From: Gryganskiella cystojenkinii
Lineage: Eukaryota; Mortierellomycota; Mortierellomycetes; Mortierellales; Mortierellaceae
Assembly (NCBI GenBank): GCA_015852425.1
Contig: JAAAIG010000955.1
Location: 2,506-13,868, forward strand
Direction of reading: 5' to 3'
Length of the DNA stretch: 11,363 nt
Positions 1-8,271 of the stretch are shown here, piece by piece. The notes under the pieces are model-generated. The model had not been told where the DNA came from. It searched no databases and saw nothing but the letters and a program-made list of their open reading frames with translations. Position 1 is the stretch's first letter; every line of letters starts with the position of its first letter. The translations under genes were made by a program, and so were the position numbers.

Positions 1-769
1 AATTCAAAAATTTGTAAATCAAGAAATGTTGTTGTTATTGGGCTGGTTCGTTGGCTGGTTCGTTGTCTGGCGGTGTTGTTGGATTGTCCGATTGATTGCA
101 GAGCGGTTTGCTCACTTACGCAACTTTGGTGGTGGGCGAAAAAAAAGACAAAGACAGAGAAGGCAAAGGGCTCAGACATGGACGGAGGGCAAGATGGGCC
201 AGAGAGATAGAGAGAAGGAGATGGAAAGGGGCAAGATGAAAATAAAAGCCGGTACCCCTAGTCTTGGCACTTTTTTATTTTATTTTATGTTTTTGGTTTA
301 CTGATGACCTCCGTCTCGTGTCTTTGAAAATCGATTGATAAAGGGTGGTGGAATGCCATGGGACCGTACCATTACTAAGAAAGGGTCGTGCAGTCGAGAG
401 TTCGGCCCTCGATCCTCCTTGTCAAGGAAGTCTCTTCCGGAGAAAAGAGAAGAAAAGAGGACGAGGAGAGGAGAGATCTTTGAAAATGACGAGACCGAAT
501 ATGATTTGTATTTAAAAGCAACAACCTGATTGAATCGAAAAGGAAAGTCCAGCCAGTTATCGCAAAAACAAGTCCGTTAGTCAAATCGAATCAAATCAAA
601 TCCGCACCCAAACCCCCCAACCCGGCTCCCCGTTTCGGTTGCTCTGAGAGATAGTACGTCGTCTGCGCCGTGGGATCCCCCTCCTTTGGTTTATTTTGGC
701 GCTGACTCTGTTCTTCCGAGAGAGGGAGAATTGACAGACTGACAGACCCCACTCGTCTCATTCTTGCCA
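1..769. promoter_or_regulatory. intergenic; possible leader of a minus-strand gene to the left
   Basis: No open frame here has coding character. The plus strand is purine-rich from about 130 to 250 and again from about 420 to 560, so the minus strand is pyrimidine-rich. That is the pattern seen on the sense strand ahead of the other genes in this window. It would fit the 5' leader of a minus-strand gene lying left of the window, with the polarity switch near 590-770 marking a shared divergent promoter. A TATTTAAAAG element at 509-518 could serve either strand. This is inference from composition only. Confidence 0.3.
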
Positions 770-2345
770 TTTGTCCATTCCCTCCAAAGCAACCATTTTC
801 GTTTGGGTAATCTTTTCGACTCTTTCTTTCCTTTTCTCCTTCAAAGTTCACCATCCTACTTCTCCTCCTCCCTCGAAACGACACCCTCTTCCCTTTTACA
901 CTCACATTTGCATTCGGCCTCTTTACTCCTCTCACCCCCTTTCTCAACAACAGCACTACCGATTGACACACTCATTCTATCTTCCGCGGAACACTCGGTA
1001 ACCAGGACACATCCATTCCTTTTTCTGTTTTTTTTTCTTCTCTTTCTTTTCGGACCTCATTCCCCTCTCGTCTCATTCTCCACTACGTTTTTGCGGCTGT
1101 TATCGAAACACAAAAAGGTATCCACTATCCTGTACTACGCCCCATCCGAAGTCGAATAGATAGATACTCCGCCCTTCCCTCTTTCCATCTGTTGCCAGCT
1201 GTGGGTCGTCCGTCACTGCCACATCTCTTTGAGCTAGTGTGGCTCTCTTCCTCCTTGTTCATCCGCAATAACAATACTCGCCTGAACAACACACACCCAC
1301 ACCCACCCCTACACAGACACACACACACACTCTCTCTCTCTCACAGGTCCCCTTTGCCCATGCCCCATCCCCTCCGACACAGCCTATCCATCCTGCCCCC
1401 TGCGTCAATCCCACCCCTCTCATCCCCTGTTTTTTTGTTTCCTTTTAAAACAACCATCTTTTGGCGTTGTCATTTGATTGATACCACGACCACATTATTA
1501 CGCCCCTTCCTCTTTTTCGTCACCTTCCTGATCCTGTTTCCCAGTCCCCTCTTCCCTAGATAAGCTTCAGATACCTCAGTGGTCTCTCCGAGTTAGCCTT
1601 ATTTTTTTTTTCTTTTTTGGTTGAACCCTCGAAATAGGTTGGTTGGGGAAAACAAAGGGTGCACGAATTTTTGAGCGTAGTTTTCTCTTTCCCCTCTTCT
1701 ATTCCACCGTGTTCTCTCCTAATCCGCCCACCCCTCGGGCATGGGCTCAATCAAAAGTCCATAAAAACTTTTTGAGCAAGATCTTTAGGCCCAGGCCCCC
1801 GCTCACACCAACCAGTTCCTGACCCGGTTCAACGCTTTTTATTATTATCCTTTTACTCGCTCAAACTCTGTGCGTCTCATGGTTTGATTTTTTTTTTTTT
1901 TGCCCTTTCTTTGTTGTATCCCACCACACGTTGCGCATCCGGTAATCAGTCAGCATGTTTTCTATCCCGTGCCTTTATTTTTTCTGGGGCTGGAACTGGG
2001 GCTTTGTGATATTTGACTTTATTTTTTTTTTGCTCCAGTTGGTTTCGAGGGTCCATTCCGGTTTCGTTTTTATGCTTTTGTAGCTTTGCCACCAAAGGAT
2101 CTGATCCATCCTCTTTATTCAAAGGCTGTTGTTTTCTTTCTTGCTTCCTCCTTTCTTCCCTTTGCACTCCTTTCTTTTCTTCCTTGGAGATTCGCGACCA
2201 CCCAACTAACTACTGCCAGCACACTTGTTCTCGAACGCTTCTAGAACCATATACCCCACTCGGCGCAAAATAGTCTGTTAGCAACCACATACAACACCAC
2301 CACAAGCTCCACCACAAATATCAATACCCTCTTGTTTTTTTTTAC
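770..2345 (+). promoter_or_regulatory. long CT-rich promoter and 5' leader of the zinc-finger gene
   Basis: About 1.5 kb is strongly pyrimidine-rich on the plus strand, with many T runs (for example 1602-1618 and 1888-1901) and C/T blocks up to the start codon at 2346. Open frames across it give low-complexity Ser/Leu/Phe/Pro translations and are not genes. Several upstream ATGs occur. The ATG at 1955 opens a 42-codon hydrophobic frame ending at 2083, so if the transcript starts far upstream a regulatory uORF is possible. No decisive TATA or CCAAT element was found, and the transcription start cannot be placed. Confidence 0.5.
1317..1342. repeat. compound (AC)7(TC)6 microsatellite
   Basis: Seven AC units at 1317-1330 run directly into six TC units at 1331-1342, inside the pyrimidine-rich leader of the zinc-finger gene. 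Confidence 0.9.
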
Positions 2346-5041
2346 ATGAAAGACATTCGAGAGATGCGTGGCGACATGCGGAGTGACCATCGCGGCGAAG
2401 CACGCGAAATAAGAGAGATCCACGACATTCGCGAGATCAACGGAAACACAGCACAAGAAGTAAACTCGATCACAGACCTCCAGGCCACCTTGGCCCGTTT
2501 CTGGGAGGCACATTCGAGGCAGTTCAGAGGTAACCATTGACTTCCACTCTCCCCCCTATCTTTCAAAAGTGCCGGTTCGTTTTTTTAATTCTTTTTTTAT
2601 TCTTGCAACTGTTCACTGACTCTTTCGTACTCCTCGATACCAACAAATCTCAAACAGAGATTGAAGCATCCCTGACAGGTCAACTGTCAACGTTAATCCA
2701 AAAGAACGGATTTCTCTGCCAAAAGATCGAGAACCTACAACGGATCAACACTGATATGGAGTACAAGTTCTCGATCACGACCTCAGAACTGGAACGTGCT
2801 CGGAGAGAATATACAGAACTCCAGGCGAAATATGAACTGCGGAACGCCAACTATGCAGACCTGAAGGCTGTCTGCTATCAACTGGATGCTCAACTCAACG
2901 CCAAGAACGGGGGTACGGCACCGGATGAATCGATCATGGCTCGTATCGAGGCCGCGTCAGCAGATCGTAAAAAGCGCCGTCTTTCTGTCGACTTGACCTC
3001 ACATGCACATGCAGACGTTGGAACCACCGGTGTTGGAGGCGATCTGTCTGATACAGCATTTTCGCCTTATGAGCAAGAGATCGAGGCTGTTAGTGGCTCG
3101 ATGGTTGGAGTAACAAGCAATAACAATAACAGCATGCGTTCTGCAGCTGCTCCAGTCAGCAACGCTGTCAGGCCAGGATCACCATCCTCTGGTGGCCCAG
3201 CTCAGAGCACCTGGACCTGTCTCTGGAAGAGTTGTAACCAGGTCTTTGGAGCCTTGGATTGGCTCGTGGGTCACGTTGAGGAGTTCCATATCGGACTCGG
3301 GAAGGTAAAATATCGAGCAGTCATACTAAAAAAAAGAGTCAAGGTGAGCGATCAAAGTCTATTCCTTTTGAAACGGTTTGCTGACCACCTTTTTTTTTTC
3401 TGTCCTCACTCAAAATAGTCTCAATACACTTGCGAATGGGAGAACTGTGTCGTCAAGCAAAAGCCCTTCCACAAGCATCATCAGGTGATCCGACATATGC
3501 GTACGCATACTGGCGAGAAGCCCTTCTTCTGCGCAGTCGAGGGTTGTGGCAAAAAGTTTGCTCGTTCAGACTCGCTTCTTGAGCACTCTCGGAAGCATGT
3601 TGGTACGCCTGTGGACTATTACAAGATGGTCGAGATTAGCTCTCAGCGGGAACAGGATGCCAAGCACCTCAACGGCCTCATGCTGCACATGGACACGATC
3701 CAGGAGCATCGCCAGACCTCGACTTCACATCCTGCCAACGGTGGTGGTTATGACAGAGAAGAAGGTCAACTGCCTGAGAATCACGTCAACAGTAACCCGA
3801 ACCAGAGCCGGTCGTCAAGCCCTTTTGATAAGCAACAAGGCGGATCACCTCGTGAGCAGCGCGTTTCTGAGGCCGACCACCATCATGCTCGCCATGAACG
3901 GTATCAGGACTCGAATGCGAACAATCACCACGACATGGGTTCAAACGTCGAGCCAATCGATGTTGACCCCGTGGAGGATGGCCCTCGACATACCTCAGAG
4001 TCTAACATGAGCGGACAGCGGTTCGGATCTTCTACATCACTGTATGATCGGTATCGACCCGACGGTGCGTCTCATGGCCATGGATACCCGTATCCTCCCC
4101 CTCACCATCAGCAACAACATCGTCATCAACATTCTGCGTCGTCTCAGAGTCAATATAGCTCGCGCGACTCTCCCTCAGATAGACCTCTCCACAAGAGCAG
4201 AGGGCACGCTCATACGTCTTCGTTGGGTATGTCGAGAATGGACATTCAAGATATGAATCGATCCCTCAAGGAGTCTCGACATGCTCATTCTCGCTCTATG
4301 GATTACGGACGTATGGCAGATTCGAGAGGTCCCATCTCCCACCCAGGCGAGGCCAACAGTAATGCCCATCACCACTCACAGACACCCTCCCTGGAATACC
4401 CCTCGAGGATGGATGGACATCCTTCGTCTTACCATCATGGCAAGGAACGCGGTCACTCCCATACGCCGTCGTTGGAGATGCCACCTATCCCCGGTCAGCA
4501 AATGCATCGCCTCGATGAGCGTCGCCACGCTCCACAAGGTTACTTGACTGAGGAACAGCAATCGATGCGTCGTCAACAACAACAACAACAACAATATGGT
4601 TCATCGCCTTACCAAAAGGCGAGCTACCCGTCTTCGCCACGCTACACTCAGGAGCAGCAGCAACAACACGAAATGCACCGCCATTCGTCATCCAACCAAC
4701 AGATTTCGCGTCCACAGCCACCAACATTACAGCAACAACAACACTCCAAAGAAATGACTCCTCATGATCATCACGCGGCGACCCAACAACGAACTGGTGG
4801 CAACAGCATGACTAATGGCAATGACTCTGCTTCTGCTAACGTGGGTGCCCCGGACCAAGCGAACGACTCTCCAATCTCCAGCCCAACTCCAAGGACACCA
4901 CCCACTTCCACCACACAAGAGGAACAGTCTGTTGGAGGCATGGTTGCCGCTGCATCTGATGCAACCTCAGAGCCCTGTGCTAGGTCCTCAGTTGCACCCA
5001 TGGATGAAGACAGCAATAACACCCCTGTCGCTGTTGTCTAA
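2346..5041 (+). CDS. GLI/ZIC-like C2H2 zinc-finger transcription factor
   Basis: Probable nuclear DNA-binding regulator of 817 residues. Proposed exons are 2346-2529, 2658-3304 and 3419-5041; phases match at both joins and give one open frame. Residues about 62-150 form a long charged heptad-like region, probably a coiled coil for dimerisation. Finger 1 uses C249/C254 and H267/H272 (C-x4-C, H-x4-H). Finger 2 uses C282/C287 and H303/H307. A classic H-T-G-E-K-P linker leads to finger 3 (C315/C320, H333/H337). C-x4-C spacing in all fingers and a divergent first finger are GLI/ZIC/GLIS-like rather than PacC-like. The remaining 480 residues are low complexity: His/Gln/Ser-rich, a CAA-coded Gln run near 4574-4594, and an S-P/T-P cluster near the C-terminus that could be phosphorylated. 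The start is the first ATG after the CT-rich leader. Residues 1-61 are rich in R-E-I/D-I-R repeats. The exact orthologue and targets are unknown. Confidence 0.88.
2530..2657 (+). other. intron 1 of the zinc-finger gene
   Basis: The 128-nt intron has a GTAACC donor and a CAAACAG acceptor. A CTGAC branch-site candidate lies at 2616-2620, about 38 nt before the acceptor. Exon 1 ends in phase 1, and joining at 2658 restores the open frame (codon GAG). If the intron is retained, translation stops at 2538-2540 and gives a 64-residue peptide. Confidence 0.85.
3305..3418 (+). other. intron 2 of the zinc-finger gene, with a second in-frame donor
   Basis: The acceptor AAATAG at 3413-3418 and the branch candidate CTGAC at 3381-3385 are clear. 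Two donors are possible: AAG|GTAAAA at 3305 (114-nt intron) and AAG|GTGAGC at 3344 (75-nt intron). Both are phase 0, so the downstream donor simply adds 13 codons (beginning V-K-Y-R and ending K-K-R-V-K) between fingers 1 and 2. I chose 3305 because it yields the compact H-I-G-L-G-K-S-Q-Y-T-C spacing expected for GLI-type fingers. The 3344 donor has the better consensus. Confidence 0.8.
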
Positions 5042-5361
5042 GACATCACCGCAATCGAAAAAGGACGGTGCTTTTTAGCAGGGATGTGCATTACATCGCT
5101 GTCGTTATCGTCAAAAGATTTCTTCTGCTTTTTACTTCATCATTCTCATCAGTTCCACTCGCCCTCTTTCGTTTCGTTTTTTCATATACCACCTTTGCTC
5201 ATTCTTCTCTTTGTTCACTAGTATTCTCCCTTTGCCCATTTGCACGCACAAACGCACACACACACACACGCAAAAAACATAGCTCCCAAAAGATATAAGA
5301 AAATCCTTTGTCATTCTACTACTTTTACCATCACATTGTGCCTCTCTTTGATTCAAATAAA
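5042..5361 (+). terminator. 3' UTR and poly(A) signal of the zinc-finger gene
   Basis: About 315 nt follow the stop codon, T/C-rich and without reading frames of note, and end in a canonical AATAAA at 5356-5361 followed by an A run. Cleavage would be expected roughly at 5375-5395. A (CA)n tract at 5255-5269 lies inside it. The convergent gene on the minus strand ends at 5492, so the two 3' ends are about 100-130 bp apart. Confidence 0.6.
5255..5269. repeat. (CA)7 microsatellite
   Basis: Uninterrupted CA dinucleotides in the 3' UTR of the zinc-finger gene, directly preceded by imperfect CGCACAAACG-type sequence. Confidence 0.85.
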
Positions 5362-5434
5362 AAAAAATGAAAGCCTCTGCTACGATTCACTCATGATAGA
5401 AACGGAAACATCTGATCCAAAGAGTATTATTGTA

Positions 5435-5456
5435 GTTATTGACATGAGAGGATGCA

Positions 5457-5490
<34 letters not shown>

Positions 5491-5510
5491 GTTATTGACA
5501 TGAGAGGATG
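5435..5510. repeat. 20-bp direct repeats flanking an (ATT)11 microsatellite
   Basis: GTTATTGACATGAGAGGATG occurs identically at 5435-5454 and 5491-5510. Between them lies a short CAT spacer and a pure (ATT)11 run at 5458-5490. The right copy contains the last codons and stop of the thioredoxin-like gene, so the left copy is a duplicate of that gene's 3' end lying in its own 3' UTR. Confidence 0.92.
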
Positions 5511-5970
5511 AGGTCTGTGAGAGCTTCTGGGTCGGATCCTTGAATCTCCCCGGCTTTCCTCCCACTTTGATCGTATACTGAAAAGACTGGAAAGATGATA
5601 GACTTGTTGTCCTTGTCCGCGTCGGGTTCGAGACTGGAGATTCCCGAGACTTTGTCGAGATCGACCTTGAAAAACAGACACTCTTCGATCTTGTCCTTGT
5701 ATTCCCCCACAAAGAGATCGAATGTTGAGGCCATCTCTTGGTTTTCTCTGAACGTGAAAGTATCAGGGAAAAGTGGCAGGGCAAAAAAAAAAAAAAAAAA
5801 AAAATGAGCAACTCGGAAAGAACTAAAACATAAAATACAATGTCAAGGATTTTATGTGGTTTCAAGGTTTCACATTACTGATCATCACCCTTGTAATATC
5901 CCACGATAAGCTTCTTTCCTGATCGAAAAAAATTGCTGAGATCGGCTGCTGAAGTGATTGCTTGAGCCAT
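5492..5970 (-). CDS. thioredoxin-fold protein lacking the CxxC active site
   Basis: Proposed exons on the minus strand are 5970-5879 and 5747-5492; 92+256 nt give 115 residues, a normal thioredoxin length. The start has good context (AACAATGGCT) after a pyrimidine-rich leader. The thioredoxin layout is visible: beta/alpha start (I-T-S-A-A-D-L), strand K-K-L-I-V-G-Y-Y (19-26), helix A-S-T-F-D-L-F, strand F-F-K-V-D-L-D (56-62), a likely cis-Pro segment I-I-F-P-V-F, and C-terminal S-G-R-K-A-G-E and helix D-P-E-A-L-T-D-L-I. An ungapped alignment to a typical thioredoxin puts D30-Q31-E32-N33 where C-G-P-C belongs. The only cysteines are C54 and C114. It therefore should not do disulfide exchange; a binding, chaperone-like or regulatory role is inferred. 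A PDI b-domain-like protein is an alternative reading. No signal peptide is visible, so it is probably cytosolic. Confidence 0.75.
5748..5878 (-). other. intron of the thioredoxin-like gene
   Basis: The 131-nt intron has donor GTAATG and acceptor GTTCAG on the minus strand. Exon 1 ends in phase 2 and the join restores the frame through codon 31 (CAA). A run of 22 A on the plus strand (5783-5804) is a T22 tract in the intron's sense strand, about 35 nt before the acceptor. CTGAT at 5762-5766 (plus coordinates) is a possible branch site. An alternative join, GTGATG to CAGAG, would drop four residues and spoil the ungapped thioredoxin alignment. Confidence 0.7.
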
Positions 5971-6262
5971 TGTTATTAATTGTGTTTCGAAATTTGTTTG
6001 GCGTATTGCGTAAAAGTGAGCGGGCTGTGTATAAGAGAGAAAAGGTGACGCAAGCGAATCGAGGACGACTAGGAAGAGGAGAAGGACGAGAGAGTTGGAG
6101 CGTGTGAATGGAGGTGAGTGGAAGTGAGTGAAGCAGAAAATTTCAAGAAGGAAAAAGAAAAGGTGAGAATATAAAGAGAGCAAAAAAATAAAAGAAAAGA
6201 AAAAAGAAAAGAAAAGAAAAAGAAAAAGAAAGGGCAAGAAGGAAAAATAAAAGGGCAAAGCA
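5971..6262 (-). promoter_or_regulatory. pyrimidine-rich leader/promoter of the thioredoxin-like gene
   Basis: On the minus strand this stretch is C/T-rich up to the start codon. It includes an uninterrupted 45-nt homopurine run on the plus strand (6190-6234), made of GAAAA-like units. Frames across it give Phe/Ser/Leu low-complexity products and are not coding. It mirrors the leader of the zinc-finger gene. Confidence 0.5.
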
Positions 6263-6466
6263 AAAAATGCGCCAAGCCCAGCCCTCTCTTCCTGGACCAC
6301 CCAACGCATTCCGTTTGCTTACGAGCCTGGACCGTGCACAGATCACATACATCGGACATTTTTATTGGGTGCGGGAAAAGAAAACTAGAAAAATACAAAA
6401 GCCAAGTGGTATTTCGAAGGTGATTGAAGGGAAAGGGTCCGGGAGAAAGATGATGAAAAATGTTGT

Positions 6467-7123
6467 TTAAATCTCTGGAGTTCCGATGATATTAGAAACG
6501 ACCAAAGCCTTGACCATCTGTGTGAGCGCCTTGGTGTTCATACCCGTGACCCGACCGATCCCTGCGATCGTAAGAACGAATTGTCGACATGATCCTGATA
6601 TCCGGCGCAAGACGAGCATTCTCGACAAGCCGATCCAGGTCAACTTTGAAGAGAATCTACGCGTTTCTTACGATGGGAGAGACAGCTGTGACAGCCAGGT
6701 TGTCAAAGACTAACGTCATGGTGATGTAATCGCTATAGTTGTTGAGAGGCATAGTGAGGACGATAAGGAGGCAAGGAAAGAAAAATGAAATCAAAACAAG
6801 GGCAGCTGCGGTCGAAAGAAGCAAGGTTTTGGCACGAGGAAATACAAAGAATCTGGGGTCCGGGAAAAAAAACAGCATGAAAAGGGCGAGGTAGCCAACA
6901 TTTTTTTGTGTTTTGTGTTTTTGTGTTTAAGCCGAAAATCGTCCATTTTGCAAGGCGTCCGCGGAGCGACAAAGGATTCCCAATTTGAAGATCCGCTCTC
7001 CCGTTTTGATCGACTCCCTCCATCAGCATAAAACGCATCATTAACATGTCCTTTCTCACTCTTACGCAGAGTGGCTCGCATAATCACTTCGAAATGCTGA
7101 ACGGAGCTGATTTTTCCGACCAT
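6467..7123 (-). pseudogene. broken thioredoxin-like paralogue
   Basis: The C-terminal half is the clearest part. After a TAG at 6657-6659 the frame reads I-L-F-K-V-D-L-D-R-L and continues to I-R-I-M-S-T (thioredoxin: I-R-x-M-P-T). It must then shift by one base at about 6581 to continue F-V-L-T-I-A-G, then G-R-V-T-G and N-T-K-A-L-T-Q-M-V, ending at TAA 6467-6469. Upstream in the same frame as the TAG, F-D-N-L-A-V-T resembles the helix after the active site. A possible first exon is 7123-7066 (starting M-V-G-K-I-S-S-V) with a GTAAGA donor. A P-R-T-P-C-K-M segment at 6944-6964 resembles a W-C-G-P-C-K-M site that has lost its first Cys. The TAG could instead be a splice acceptor, but the one-base shift would remain. 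L-F-K-V-D-L-D closely matches the intact neighbour, suggesting tandem duplication and decay. An assembly error at the shift cannot be excluded. Confidence 0.55.
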
Positions 7124-7661
7124 TTTTTCTTTGTTGGAGAGAGAGCGGGAAATCTGTCTGCAGTATGAGGGCGGAGAACACAGTAGCAGTTGGAGATGAA
7201 GGAAAGTTCGCAACAGCTATTTCCTTTTTTTCTTTTTCATTTTTCTTTTCTTTTTTATGCGTTGTTTATGAAGGATGACGCAAGAAAACCAAAGGAAAAG
7301 AAAACTGAGAAAATAAAAAAGGGGTTTGAAAAACCAGGGGCTTTCCATGTCCCTGGCCTTGATAGCCAACTTTTGAGCATGAATTTGGTTCGTGGATCGG
7401 ATGGACAAAAGATTCTTTAATTGAACGATTTTTCATATCAGTCGTTTTGCCCCAGATTTATCAGGGTCTGGAGTGCTCCGCACTGTAGGCTCACGTGTTT
7501 TGTTGTGTAAGCATGGGGCCACGAGTTTTCATGGTGCAAAGAAGTGTTGTTCAATTGAGATCCCTGATCAGATCCCCACCTCAAAAAAAAAGAAAGGTGG
7601 GCCAGGCTTTGTGTTCTTGAAATACGGTGTGTGAGTTACGTTCTACCGTTCCCGCGTTCGC

Positions 7662-7680
7662 GTTTTCGACGCGCGAAAAC
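7662..7680. repeat. short inverted repeat GTTTTCG-N5-CGAAAAC
   Basis: A perfect 7-bp stem with a 5-nt loop (ACGCG) in a CG-rich patch. The right arm with the adjacent GCGC resembles an E2F/MBF-type TTTTCGCGC site on the minus strand. Function is not demonstrated. Confidence 0.6.
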
Positions 7681-7695
7681 CCCCCTCCCCAATAA

Positions 7696-7854
7696 TTACA
7701 GGAAGGGAAATAGAGGAGAAGAGGACAGAGATTCCAACTTCTCACAGTACTCGGAAAGTAGTTCCTTCTTGGAGGTCGACTGAATAAAGAACAGGGTTGA
7801 TGCGAGGCCCTGTGGGCGGGACCAGACGATCCTTCTGTTCAACTGACCTCTCAT
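7696..7854 (-). CDS. small unrecognised ORF (52 residues)
   Basis: An ATG at 7854-7852 opens a frame ending in TAA at 7698-7696. The product begins M-R-G-Q-L-N-R-R-I-V-W and includes F-F-I-Q-S-T-S-K-K-E-L-L-S-E-Y, which looks more protein-like than the surrounding frames. A GTGAGA within the frame, at the S-E-Y-C codons, could be a splice donor, so this may be one exon of a longer minus-strand gene or of a relic. I do not recognise a family. There is no strong promoter or partner exon, so it may be chance. Confidence 0.2.
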   Translation of the reverse strand: MRGQLNRRIVWSRPQGLASTLFFIQSTSKKELLSEYCEKLESLSSSPLFPFL

Positions 7855-8271
7855 TTCTCAAACGCTTGAGTTATTTGGTGGAACCTGAGCTGAAGAGCCA
7901 CTGTACTTTACATATAAACAGAGATTTTCATTCCATTTTCTGGTATCTATAGTGACCTTCTGTGGGTGTCTAACAATCCGAAATCACTGTCTTTGTGTTC
8001 AAAATTACTGTCCAAATAGAAAACACAAATTACCAAACACGTCGCGATCTTTGTGGAAGCACAACAAAAATTGTTTGCTGTGCCTTTGTTGCAGAAGCGA
8101 CCGATCATCTGAGAACACAAATTGATGGCCAACGCGTCAAACGAGTTGCTTTTGAAGGTCTATTATTCTTTTGATTTCTGTGAGAAAACGAGCAATTGAT
8201 TGCAAACATGGCGAACGCGTTTTCGCTCTTGCGCAGATGGATACATGATTGTTTAGTCGAGGAGTTGACTG

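Noticed and set aside
764..1563. Several plus-strand open frames of 76-131 codons in the CT-rich leader
   Set aside because: Translations are Ser/Leu/Phe/Pro low complexity from pyrimidine-rich DNA, with no domain, no initiation context and no consistent exon structure.
1820..1840. tRNA-like B-box GGTTCAACGC followed by a T run
   Set aside because: No matching T-stem, no acceptor stem and no upstream A-box; chance motif.
3546..5022. Multiple overlapping frames on both strands inside zinc-finger exon 3
   Set aside because: Shadows of the long open exon; no independent domain content.
5380..5865. 161-codon minus-strand frame with an Asn run
   Set aside because: It is an out-of-frame shadow of the thioredoxin-like exon 2; the Asn run is the ATT microsatellite read in that frame.
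6562..6671. Possible intron (GTAAGA to CGCAG) that would remove the stop and frameshift in the thioredoxin relic
   Set aside because: The phases do not match: the joined frame meets a stop within a few codons, and the join would delete the conserved F-K-V-D-L-D strand.
7947..8132. 61-codon Cys-rich minus-strand frame
   Set aside because: No signal peptide, no family resemblance and no promoter or exon context; likely chance.
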